In this document: positions 46,634-53,844 of the stretch, in pieces | How positions within the stretch are numbered: position 1 is the stretch's first letter | Layout of the letters: each line of letters starts with the position of its first letter | Source of the DNA: an uncultured Oscillospiraceae bacterium | GTDB taxonomy: Bacteria > Bacillota > Clostridia > Oscillospirales > Oscillospiraceae | Length of the DNA: 64,000 nt | Direction: 5' to 3' | Assembly: GCA_934597125.1 (NCBI GenBank) | Contig: CAKTQM010000002.1 | Coordinates: 9,716 to 73,715 of the forward strand | Notes under the pieces: model-generated | What the model saw: the letters and a program-made list of their open reading frames with translations, nothing else | Database searches by the model: none | Told to the model about the DNA's origin: nothing | Made by a program: the position numbers and the translations under genes

Positions 46634-47683
46634 ATGAAGAAGTTTCTCGCGCTGCTGCTGGCGCTGGCTATGACGCTGTCTCTCGTGGCCTGCGGCGGCA
46701 ACACCAACACGGACGCCAATCAGGGTGGCGACAACGCCAACACCGACGGCGAGAAGACCTATAAGGTCGCCATGATCTGCGACTCCAGCATCAACGACGG
46801 TGGTTGGGGCGCTGCCTGCTACAACGCCATGGTCAAGGCTGCTGAGGCCAAGAACTGGACGTATGAGGTCACCGACTCCATCTCTCAGGACGCTTACTAC
46901 GATTCCATCGTGGCGTACTGCGCACTGGGCTATGACATGATCTATGCTCCCGGCAACCAGTACACTGACGCGGTGCTGCAGGCTGCCGAGGAGTATCCCG
47001 ACATCGCCTTCGCCCTGCTGAACGGCGCTGAGGATACCCCCGCCAAGGCTGTCAACGGCAACGTCTCCTCTCTGCTGCCCAACGCACAGCAGATCGGCTG
47101 GATCGCCGGCGCTCTGGCCGGCCTGATGACCGAGAGCGGCAAGCTGGGCTTCATCGGCGGTATGGAGCTGGATACCACCAAGGGTAAGATCGCCGGTTTT
47201 GAAGAGGCTGCCAAGTATGTCGGCGAGCAGGAGGGCAAGACTGTTGAGCTGCTGCCCGTTCCTTACGCCAACTCCTTCTCCGACGCCCCCAAGGGCAAGG
47301 AGTTTGCCACTGAGCTGATCAGCCAGGGCGCTGACGTGTTCTTCGGCGACGCTTCCGCTGTTGACTCCGGCGCCCGCGAGGCTATCGACGCCGCCAACAC
47401 CGCTGCCGGTTCCATCAAGATCTACGACATCGGCCAGCCTGCCGATATCCTGGGTCAGAACCCCTGCATCATTTGCTCTCAGGTTACCGATAACGCCGCC
47501 ATGATCGAGGTCTGCATGGACGCTGTTGTGGCCGGCAACTTCGGCGGCACCACCGTGTTCGGTACGCTGGAGAACGGCGGCCTGTCCGCCGGTGCCATCA
47601 ACACCGAGCTGGTTCCCGCTGAGAAGGTGGAGAAGTACAACGCCTATCTGCAGCAGATGATGGACGGCACCTTCATGAAGTAA
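46634..47683 (+). CDS. BMP-family substrate-binding lipoprotein
   Basis: This 349-aa protein has the signal MKKFLALLLALAMTLSLVAC (lipobox Cys20) and the BMP/PnrA-like ligand domain (SINDGGWGAACYNAMVKAAE, GFIGGMELDTTKGKIAGFEEA). It captures purine nucleosides or similar ligands for the ABC permeases upstream. Its codons use more T-ending forms than its neighbours, consistent with high expression. It is placed last in the operon rather than first, with its own AGGAGG and a 63-base gap that may include an internal start point. Confidence 0.93.
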   Translation: MKKFLALLLALAMTLSLVACGGNTNTDANQGGDNANTDGEKTYKVAMICDSSINDGGWGAACYNAMVKAAEAKNWTYEVTDSISQDAYYDSIVAYCALGYDMIYAPGNQYTDAVLQAAEEYPDIAFALLNGAEDTPAKAVNGNVSSLLPNAQQIGWIAGALAGLMTESGKLGFIGGMELDTTKGKIAGFEEAAKYVGEQEGKTVELLPVPYANSFSDAPKGKEFATELISQGADVFFGDASAVDSGAREAIDAANTAAGSIKIYDIGQPADILGQNPCIICSQVTDNAAMIEVCMDAVVAGNFGGTTVFGTLENGGLSAGAINTELVPAEKVEKYNAYLQQMMDGTFMK

Positions 47684-47702
47684 GGTATCGTTCCGCTTAC
47701 AC

Positions 47703-47737
47703 AAAAAACGCCTCCGGCATAGCCGGAGGCGTTTTTT
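47703..47737. terminator. Bidirectional terminator after the BMP operon
   Basis: AAAAAACGCCTCCGGC, loop ATA, GCCGGAGGCGTTTTTT; a perfect GC stem with T6 and A6 flanks, between two convergent operons. Confidence 0.95.
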
Positions 47738-47756
47738 GCATGGGGAAGAAGTTTTA

Positions 47757-48506
47757 TCAAAGAGCTTCAAAGTGGTATCGCGGCTTGCCGCGGCTTTTGG
47801 TGCCGTACTCGATGGCCGCTGCGGGGCAATAGCAGATGCAGGCCATGCAGTGGGTGCAGTTTTTGCCCCAGACGGGTTTGCCGTTTTGCAGCGTGATATT
47901 GTTGGTGGGACAGCGGGCGGCGCACTGGCCGCAGCCGACGCAGGCATCGCTGACGGTGAAGGCGTCCGCCCTGACGAACCAGGAATAGAAAATGGGATTC
48001 ACCGGCCCGCTCATGAAGCGGTCATAGAGGTTGCTGCGGGGCGAGGGGAAGGGTTGACCGGCGCGGATGGCGGCGATGGCGCGGTCGATATCCGGCTGGG
48101 CTTTTGCCACGATCTGCCGCGCCTCATCCGTCTGAGGGGCGTTGAACATGGCGATATAGTTCTCCGGCATAACGATCTGCGCCGTGCCCATGCAGACGAG
48201 ATCCTTCATCTGGCAGAACTGGCGGTTATAGCTGTCGGCATTGCCGATCTCGCTGCCGCAGGTCATGACGAACCATACCTGCTTTGCGCCGGTCAGTTCC
48301 GTTTTCAGCAGCCAATCCCGTACAATGCGGGGGATGCGCCAGGCGTAGGTGGGCGTGACGATGACAAGGCGTTCGCCGGCGCCGATGGGGGAGGTGTCCC
48401 CCGCCTTGATGAGGTCGTTCATGGGGAGCAGGGTGTCCTCCAGGGCGTCAGCGATGCGCTGGGCCACATATTTGCTGTTGCCGGTGCCGGAAAAGCAGAA
48501 GATCAT
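47757..48506 (-). CDS. EFR1-type flavodoxin-ferredoxin protein
   Basis: This 249-aa protein has an N-terminal flavodoxin-like domain (FSGTGNSKYVAQRIA, PTYAWRIPRIVRDWL) and a C-terminal two-cluster ferredoxin domain with CVGCGQCAARCP and CTHCMACICYCP. EFR1 proteins are thought to carry electrons but their partners are unknown. Its ATG overlaps the stop of the deformylase gene (four bases), placing it in an hxlR-def-EFR1 operon. A second, broken EFR1 gene is at 56684-57428. Confidence 0.9.
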   Translation of the reverse strand: MIFCFSGTGNSKYVAQRIADALEDTLLPMNDLIKAGDTSPIGAGERLVIVTPTYAWRIPRIVRDWLLKTELTGAKQVWFVMTCGSEIGNADSYNRQFCQMKDLVCMGTAQIVMPENYIAMFNAPQTDEARQIVAKAQPDIDRAIAAIRAGQPFPSPRSNLYDRFMSGPVNPIFYSWFVRADAFTVSDACVGCGQCAARCPTNNITLQNGKPVWGKNCTHCMACICYCPAAAIEYGTKSRGKPRYHFEAL

Positions 48507-48913
48507 ATCAATACCCCCTCGCAGTGGTCGATCTCGTGCTGGATGATCTCCGCCGTGAAGCCGGTGAAGGTTTTCAGGCGGGTCTGGAACTTTTCATTCT
48601 GCCACTGTACCTTAATGGTGTGGTAGCGGGTTGCCTTTCGCCTGCCGGTCAGGGACAGGCAGCCCTCCAGCGCTTCATAGGGCTGGGCGCGTTTGACAAT
48701 GACGGGGTTGAGCATGACCTCATAGCTGCCGTCATGCTCAAAGGCGATGATGCGCCTGGTGACGCCGATCATGTTGGCGGCCATGCCCACGCAGCCGTCC
48801 CTGTGGGCGATCAGGGTGTCCAGCAGATCCTGCGCCAAGGCAAGGTCGTCCGCCGTGGCAGGTGTGGACTTTTGGGCGAGAAGGGTTGTATCCCTGCAGA
48901 TATCACGGATCAT
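48503..48913 (-). CDS. Divergent peptide deformylase
   Basis: This 136-aa metalloenzyme would remove N-formyl groups. Motif 2 (E83-GCLS with metal ligand Cys85) and motif 3 (QH126-E127-IDH130) are intact. Motif 1, normally GxGxAAxQ, reads GMAANMIG, so the Gln that stabilises the transition state is Met48. This form occurs in a subgroup of short Firmicute deformylases; it may be a second, specialised or weakly active enzyme. It overlaps hxlR by four bases and EFR1 by four bases. Confidence 0.85.
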   Translation of the reverse strand: MIRDICRDTTLLAQKSTPATADDLALAQDLLDTLIAHRDGCVGMAANMIGVTRRIIAFEHDGSYEVMLNPVIVKRAQPYEALEGCLSLTGRRKATRYHTIKVQWQNEKFQTRLKTFTGFTAEIIQHEIDHCEGVLI

Positions 48914-49242
48914 AGGGCGGCCTCCTGCTGCGTGTTGGCCCGCTGATAATCCGTGCCCCAGGCCACCATGGAGTCCAGAACCGGCTTCAAACTGTAGCCG
49001 GTGGGGGTGAGGGTGTATTCCACACGCGGCGGCACCTCGGCATAGACCTTGCGGGTGAGGAGGCCCTTGTCCTCCATATCCCGCAGCTGGGCGGTCAGCA
49101 CCTTTTGGGTCACGTGGCCGATGGATTTTTTCAATTCGCCGAAGCGGCGGGTGCCGTTCATCAGCTCCCGCAGGATCAGCACCTTCCATTTGTCGCCAAT
49201 GAGCATCAGTGTGGTCTCGACAGGGCAGGCGGGTAATTGCAT
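48910..49242 (-). CDS. HxlR-family redox/electrophile-responsive regulator
   Basis: This 110-aa winged-helix protein has the HxlR signature starting CPVETTLMLIGDKWKVLILREL, with Cys6 in the position that senses aldehydes, quinones or disulfide stress in YodB/HxlR proteins. It is the first gene of the hxlR-def-EFR1 operon and divergent from the gene at 49391; a perfect 16-bp palindrome between them is the likely operator. The sensing chemistry is known for relatives and inferred here. Confidence 0.92.
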   Translation of the reverse strand: MQLPACPVETTLMLIGDKWKVLILRELMNGTRRFGELKKSIGHVTQKVLTAQLRDMEDKGLLTRKVYAEVPPRVEYTLTPTGYSLKPVLDSMVAWGTDYQRANTQQEAAL

Positions 49243-49286
49243 GGGAAAACCTCCATTTTATCCAATAGTATCTTTTTGGTAACTAC

Positions 49287-49302
49287 AGCACAATATTGTG
49301 CT
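49287..49302. promoter_or_regulatory. Candidate HxlR operator, perfect 16-bp palindrome
   Basis: AGCACAATATTGTGCT is a perfect dyad, with GTAA (49279-49282) and TTAC (49307-49310) extending the symmetry. It lies in the 148-base space between the divergent hxlR operon and the gene at 49391, and so could control both. Confidence 0.75.
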
Positions 49303-49390
49303 TACTTTACGAATAGGATGTATGGCGTTATTATAAGGGCAACGAAAGAAAAAGGCAACCTTTCGAGAAAAAATTTTGGAGGTAAAAATT

Positions 49391-50194
49391 ATGAACAAGA
49401 CGGCTGAACGCACGGTGGCACTGGACAAGGGCCGCGTGGACATTTATACTGAGAATGGCATCACCCTGTATGCCTATCAGACCCGCGATGCGATGGATGA
49501 CGAGGTGTTCGTTCTGGCCAAGGCGGGTCGGGGCGTGGTGATCGAGCTGCCCTGCTTTTACGACAACATCCGTGAGCTGACCGATTTTCTGGCGGCGGAG
49601 GGCATTGCCGTGGAGGGCAAGCTGGTGGCCTATCACGGGGCGGGAGCGTCTTTCCTGCCGCAGGCGCCTGCTTACGGCACCGAGAGCTCTGTGGCTTACA
49701 ACACCACAGGCGGCGGTGCGGGTCTGGTGGCCAATTTCCGGAAAGCCTTCGGCGAGAGTTTTGACGCCGGACTTTGCGCCGTAGATCACGTGTTGGCGGA
49801 GGGGGAGACGGAGATCGCCGGTATCCGCTTTGTGGTGAAGCCCAACGCGGAGGCCTATGATCTGGAGATCCCGGAGATCAACTGCGTGTATACCCACATG
49901 ATGGGCCACGACTGCCACTCTATTGTGGCGGGCTGTCCCCATGCCGACGGGATCATCTCTCAGCTGAATTACTACATCCGCAGGGGCTTTGATCTGGTGT
50001 TGACCGCCCACTACACGCCGGAGGATCTGAAGGATGCCCGGACGAAGGCGGCGTATCTGACGGAGCTGAAGGAGATCGCCCTGCAATGTGAAAGTGCCGG
50101 TGAGATGCGGGCGAAGGTGCAGGAGAGATATCCCGACTACAGCGGACTGAATTATCTGGACATGACGGTGGGCTTTTTCTTCCCTGAGAAGTAA
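49391..50194 (+). CDS. Metallo-beta-lactamase-fold-like protein of unknown function, 267 aa
   Basis: The sequence layout (GRGVVIELPCFYDNIRELTDFL, VEGKLVAYHGAGASFLP, MMGHDCHSIVAG, VLTAHYTPEDLKD) resembles a metallo-beta-lactamase-fold hydrolase with a degenerate active site: the usual HxHxDH motif is not visible, and the first His cluster reads AYHGAGAS. A stress-linked role is inferred from control by the divergent HxlR operator. The start at 49391 follows TTTGGAGG. The assignment to this fold is tentative; expression and divergence from hxlR make it a real gene. Confidence 0.75.
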   Translation: MNKTAERTVALDKGRVDIYTENGITLYAYQTRDAMDDEVFVLAKAGRGVVIELPCFYDNIRELTDFLAAEGIAVEGKLVAYHGAGASFLPQAPAYGTESSVAYNTTGGGAGLVANFRKAFGESFDAGLCAVDHVLAEGETEIAGIRFVVKPNAEAYDLEIPEINCVYTHMMGHDCHSIVAGCPHADGIISQLNYYIRRGFDLVLTAHYTPEDLKDARTKAAYLTELKEIALQCESAGEMRAKVQERYPDYSGLNYLDMTVGFFFPEK

Positions 50195-50215
50195 AAGCGC
50201 AGAAAGGAGCGCACC

Positions 50216-50995
50216 ATGACACAGGCGGAGCGGCGGCGGTATCTGATCCGGTCGCTGATGGCGGAGAGAGCGGAATACAGGGACATGGCGCTTCCCCAGG
50301 GGGAGGACGAACAGCGGCGGCGGCTGCGCAGTCTGATGAACGTCCGTCCGCCCCGCGGGGCGGACAGAAAATTCCTGACGGTGCAGGACGACTATCTCCG
50401 CCAGACGCTGGCGGAGGAGGGGATCACCCCCGTGGCGGCGCTGCGGCCCGTCAGCGGCGATTTGTATATCTGGCAGGGGGACATCACCCGCCTGCAGTGC
50501 GGCGCCATTGTCAACGCCGCCAACAGCGGCATGACGGGCTGCTATATCCCCTGCCACGCCTGCATTGACAACTGCATCCATACCTACGCGGGCGTTCAGC
50601 TGCGGCTGGCGTGCGCCGGACTGATGGCGGCGCAGGGCCATGAGGAGCCCACGGGGCAGGCGAAGATCACGAAAGCGTATAATCTGCCGTGCGATTACAT
50701 CCTGCACACGGTGGGGCCTGTGATCGAAGGGCGTGTGACGGCGGAGGATGAACGGCTGCTGGCGTCGTGCTATCGCTCCTGCCTGGAACTGGCCCAGCAA
50801 AACGGGGTGGGGAGCATCGCCTTTTGCTGTATCTCCACCGGCGTATTCCATTTTCCCAATGAGCGGGCGGCGGAGATCGCCGTGGAGACGGTGCGGCGGT
50901 ACAAGGCTGAGACAAACAGTAGGATGAAGGTGATTTTTAATGTGTTCAAGGATGCGGACAAAGCCATCTACGAAAGACTGCTGGGCGCAGATTGA
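50216..50995 (+). CDS. Zinc-macrodomain protein, ADP-ribosyl hydrolase
   Basis: This 259-aa protein has an N-terminal helical extension (1-70) and a macrodomain. The ADP-ribose-binding segment is AIVNAANSG (97-105), followed by CYIPCHACIDNC (109-120), whose Cys and His residues match the zinc site of Zn-macrodomains, and later STGVFHFPNERAAEIA. Members linked to SirTM remove ADP-ribose from modified lipoyl-carrier proteins. Here it overlaps the SirTM gene by 56 bases. GAAAGGAG precedes the ATG. Confidence 0.92.
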   Translation: MTQAERRRYLIRSLMAERAEYRDMALPQGEDEQRRRLRSLMNVRPPRGADRKFLTVQDDYLRQTLAEEGITPVAALRPVSGDLYIWQGDITRLQCGAIVNAANSGMTGCYIPCHACIDNCIHTYAGVQLRLACAGLMAAQGHEEPTGQAKITKAYNLPCDYILHTVGPVIEGRVTAEDERLLASCYRSCLELAQQNGVGSIAFCCISTGVFHFPNERAAEIAVETVRRYKAETNSRMKVIFNVFKDADKAIYERLLGAD

Positions 50996-51815
50996 GCGGC
51001 TGGGTGCGGCGCTGGAGGGCGCCGACGCCGTGATCATCGGCGCGGGATCCGGACTGTCCGCCGCGGCGGGCTTTACCTATGACGGCGAACGCTTTGCGCG
51101 ATATTTTTCCGACTTCGCGGCCAGATACGGGATCCGCGACATGTATTCCGGCGGTTTTTATCCCTTTCCCACGCCGGAGGAATTCTGGGCGTATTGGAGC
51201 CGGTATATTCTTATCAACCGCTATCAGGACGCGCCGAAGCCGGTGTATGAGACGCTGCTGAGGCTGGTGAGGGACAAGGACTACTTTGTAATCACCACGA
51301 ATGTGGATCACTGCTTTCAAAAGGCGGGGTTTGACAAGAAGCGGCTGTTCTATACCCAGGGGGATTACGGACTGTTTCAATGCAGCGGGCCCTGCTGTCA
51401 GGAGACGTTCGACAATGAGGCTGCCGTTCGGGAAATGGCGGAACGGCAGTCGGCGCAGCGTGTTCCCACGGAGCTGCTGCCGGTGTGTCCCCGCTGCGGG
51501 CGGCCCATGACTATGAATCTTCGCTGTGACGACACCTTTGTGCAGGACGAGGGCTGGCACGCCGCGGCGGAGCGGTATGCGAATTTCCTCCGCACCCGCG
51601 CAGGGCAGCGGCTGCTGTTTTGGGAGCTGGGGGTGGGATACAACACCCCTGCCATCATCAAATACCCCTTCTGGCAGATGACGGCGGAAAATCCCGGGGC
51701 TGTTTACGCCTGCGTCAATCAGGGACAGGCGGCTGCCATGCGGGGGCTGGAGAAGCGCTCGATCCTGCTCAACGGGGATATCGGCGATGTGCTGCTGGCG
51801 CTGGAAAAAGAATAA
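50940..51815 (+). CDS. Class M sirtuin (SirTM) ADP-ribosyltransferase
   Basis: This 291-aa sirtuin-fold protein has GAGSGLSAAAGFTYDG (34-49), TTNVDHCFQKAGF (119-131) in place of the TQNIDGLH of deacylases, and Gln140 (YTQGDYG) where deacylases carry the catalytic His. Cys pairs at 148-153 and near 182-185 form a zinc site. SirTMs transfer ADP-ribose from NAD+ to a partner protein, usually lipoylated GcvH-L. That partner and LplA2 are not visible in the 1-64 kb window. The ATG at 50940, with AAGGTGA upstream, lies 56 bases inside the macrodomain gene. Confidence 0.9.
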   Translation: MCSRMRTKPSTKDCWAQIERLGAALEGADAVIIGAGSGLSAAAGFTYDGERFARYFSDFAARYGIRDMYSGGFYPFPTPEEFWAYWSRYILINRYQDAPKPVYETLLRLVRDKDYFVITTNVDHCFQKAGFDKKRLFYTQGDYGLFQCSGPCCQETFDNEAAVREMAERQSAQRVPTELLPVCPRCGRPMTMNLRCDDTFVQDEGWHAAAERYANFLRTRAGQRLLFWELGVGYNTPAIIKYPFWQMTAENPGAVYACVNQGQAAAMRGLEKRSILLNGDIGDVLLALEKE

Positions 51816-51862
51816 AAAGCCGCTTTCCGGCCCTTCAAATAGGGCTGGAAAGCGGCTTTTTG
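51814..51862. terminator. Bidirectional terminator between SirTM and MerR genes
   Basis: AAAAAGCCGCTTTCC and GGAAAGCGGCTTTTT form a 15-bp outer stem, extended by GGCCCT/AGGGCT, with loop TCAAAT. The left arm overlaps the SirTM TAA stop. Confidence 0.93.
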
Positions 51863-51878
51863 CCGATGGAGGGAACGC

Positions 51879-52595
51879 TTACTTCCCGCAATAGGCGCGG
51901 ATAGCCTTGGCGGCGAACTGCGCCGTGCCTGCGCCGCCAGCGCTGTCGATACTGGCGCGGAAGCGGTCGTCGGCGACGTACATCTCGCCCAGGCTGGCCA
52001 GAATTTCCGGCGTGCAGGTGTAAAAGTGATCGGTAATAAACTGCTGCAGGCCGCGGATGGCGGCCTGTACCTCCGGCGCGGTGGGGGTGAGCGCTTTCAG
52101 CTTGCCCAGTGCGGCGAATTGCGCCATCAAATCGGCGGGATCGCCGACGGTATCGTGCTGTTGGCGCTGCTGGTACTCCTGATAGGCGGCGGTACCGCCC
52201 CATTTCTCCTTGACCTCAGCGGCAAAGCGCGCTTGTTCGGTCTTATCAAATGCGTCAAATTTCATAGGTGCTACTCCTGTTTGTAAAGTTTCACGGGCGA
52301 GGGCGATGAGCGCGCCCAACTGCTTACGCCGCAGCTCCAGCAGCCTGATCTGGTCAGCCAGCGCGGCGGCCTGATCAAAGTTGGGGTCGTCCAAGATGCG
52401 TTTGATGTCCTTTAGTGGAAATTCCAGCTCCCGAAACAGCAGAATGGATTGCAGCCGCGCCAGTGCCGTATCGTCATACAGCCGATAGCCCGCGTCGGTG
52501 AGTGCGGTGGGCGGCAGCAGCCCGATGGCATCGTAGTGGTGCAGCGTCCGGACGCTGACACCGGCCAATTTGCTGATTTCGTGAATAGTCATCAT
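51879..52595 (-). CDS. MerR-family regulator with TipAS drug-binding domain
   Basis: This 238-aa protein has a MerR HTH (residues 1-70: HEISKLAGVSVRTLHHYDAIGLL), a linking helix, and a C-terminal TipAS domain (about 120-235) that in relatives binds thiopeptides and other hydrophobic compounds. Its promoter has the 19-bp spacer of MerR-controlled promoters, so it probably activates itself by twisting its own promoter. GGAGGAGGG precedes the first ATG; the next codon is also ATG. Confidence 0.92.
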   Translation of the reverse strand: MMTIHEISKLAGVSVRTLHHYDAIGLLPPTALTDAGYRLYDDTALARLQSILLFRELEFPLKDIKRILDDPNFDQAAALADQIRLLELRRKQLGALIALARETLQTGVAPMKFDAFDKTEQARFAAEVKEKWGGTAAYQEYQQRQQHDTVGDPADLMAQFAALGKLKALTPTAPEVQAAIRGLQQFITDHFYTCTPEILASLGEMYVADDRFRASIDSAGGAGTAQFAAKAIRAYCGK

Positions 52596-52621
52596 GGGGT
52601 ATCCCTCCTCCCGATAAGCTT

Positions 52622-52652
52622 ATGATATACTATGACGCAACGTGAGAGTCAA
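52622..52652 (-). promoter_or_regulatory. MerR-type promoter with 19-bp spacer
   Basis: On the minus strand TTGACT (52652-52647), 19-bp spacer and TATCAT (52627-52622). The spacer holds the dyad ACT...ACG-TTG-CGT...AGT. The long spacer is the hallmark of promoters remodelled by MerR proteins. Confidence 0.75.
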
Positions 52653-52799
52653 GGGGGAAAAGAATATTTTTGCCGCATTTTACCGGCGCACAAGGATAAA
52701 CGCAACAATGTGCGCGTGCGGCTTAAATTCCGCGCGGCAATCGGTGGAGCATAAGCGAGTCTTTGAAAGCGTAATGCGCGGGATAGACGCTTCAACACC

Positions 52800-52828
52800 T
52801 TGACACAGACAGCAAACTTTGCTACGAT
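52800..52828 (+). promoter_or_regulatory. Promoter of the two-gene GNAT operon
   Basis: TTGACA at 52800-52805, 17-bp spacer, TACGAT at 52823-52828. A dyad GGTTAG/CTAACC follows at 52843-52860, between promoter and first gene, and could be an operator. Confidence 0.7.
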
Positions 52829-52888
52829 ATGGCCGAAAGGGAGGTTAGCCAAATCTAACCGCTGCCTGTGAAATCCGTAAGGAATAAA

Positions 52889-53239
52889 ATGGAACGGAAA
52901 GAAGCCATCCGCGGCGCCTGTCAACTGGCGGGCGGCAACAGCTTTTATGACGGCATAATCACCTGCACCACGCTGAGCGGGGAAGCGGTGCGCTGCCTGG
53001 TGCGGGATATGGACAGGGCAGAATGTGATGCCTGTCTGGAAAAGGCGTTGTCCGGCATTCCGGAGCAATTTTCCGGCAGGCTGCTGGAGGGAATATATGC
53101 GGATGTGGATATGGGCAACCTGAAAAGCATCGTCTGGTTTGTCTGCCGTAAAGCGGAGCAGGATACCGCTTGCGTCGGAGTTGGAATGCTTCTGAATCGT
53201 AAAGGCAGGTTACGAAAACAGGAAGGGAAGGCATCATGA
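52889..53239 (+). CDS. Unknown protein, 116 aa, first gene of a GNAT operon
   Basis: I do not recognise the family. The protein begins MERKEAIRGACQLAGGNSFYD and contains five Cys, an acidic middle, and a basic C-terminus (NRKGRLRKQEGKAS). The start at 52889 follows AAGGAAT; an ATG at 52868 upstream lacks an RBS. Its stop overlaps the GNAT start (ATGA at 53236-53239), so the two proteins are made together. Confidence 0.65.
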   Translation: MERKEAIRGACQLAGGNSFYDGIITCTTLSGEAVRCLVRDMDRAECDACLEKALSGIPEQFSGRLLEGIYADVDMGNLKSIVWFVCRKAEQDTACVGVGMLLNRKGRLRKQEGKAS

Positions 53240-53844
53240 AGGTCACAACACTGGAAGAAACGGCGATCCACGACATCGGACACGCCTTTGGCTACTATGA
53301 CTACGGACAGGAAACGGGGATGACCGCTGCCTTCTCCGGCGAGGACGCGACGGAGGATTACATCTGCGCCTATGTGCGGGGGATGCTGCGGGGCGGCTTT
53401 CTTGACACCACGAGTCAGCGCGGCGAGGGCTATATCGCCTATAAGCTGCCAGGGGAGAAGCTGGGTTTCAAGACCGTGTGGCCCATCGCGCGGGGGATGC
53501 TGCGCAATTCCGGCCCGGAGCGGCTTATGGGGTTTGCCATGGCCATGAAGCGGGGCGGAACGTCCCTCCGGAGCAGCATGGACAAAGAGAAGAAACTCTA
53601 CATCTTTGTGGGGCTCGTCTGCGTGCGGGAACAGTATCAGGGACAGGGCTATATACGGAAAGTCATGGACATTGCTTTCAACGAGGGCGACCGCCTTCGT
53701 GTGCCGGTGATCCTTGAGACCGACGCCCAGTCCAAATGTGACAAATATGTCCATCTGGGCATGGAGCTGGCCGGTGTGCGCGACATGGGCCGGTACGGCA
53801 AAATGTACGATCTCATCAGATACCCGGCAACAGACAAGCGGTAA
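53236..53844 (+). CDS. GNAT-family N-acetyltransferase
   Basis: This 202-aa protein has the acetyl-CoA-binding core LYIFVGLVCVREQYQGQGYIRKVMDIAF (about 118-145), where QGQGYIRK matches the GNAT Q-x-x-G-x-G/A loop, and C-terminal ILETDAQSKCDKYVHLGMEL. The N-terminal half (about 1-90) resembles no motif I can name. The substrate is unknown. It is translationally coupled to the 116-aa gene. Confidence 0.85.
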   Translation: MKVTTLEETAIHDIGHAFGYYDYGQETGMTAAFSGEDATEDYICAYVRGMLRGGFLDTTSQRGEGYIAYKLPGEKLGFKTVWPIARGMLRNSGPERLMGFAMAMKRGGTSLRSSMDKEKKLYIFVGLVCVREQYQGQGYIRKVMDIAFNEGDRLRVPVILETDAQSKCDKYVHLGMELAGVRDMGRYGKMYDLIRYPATDKR

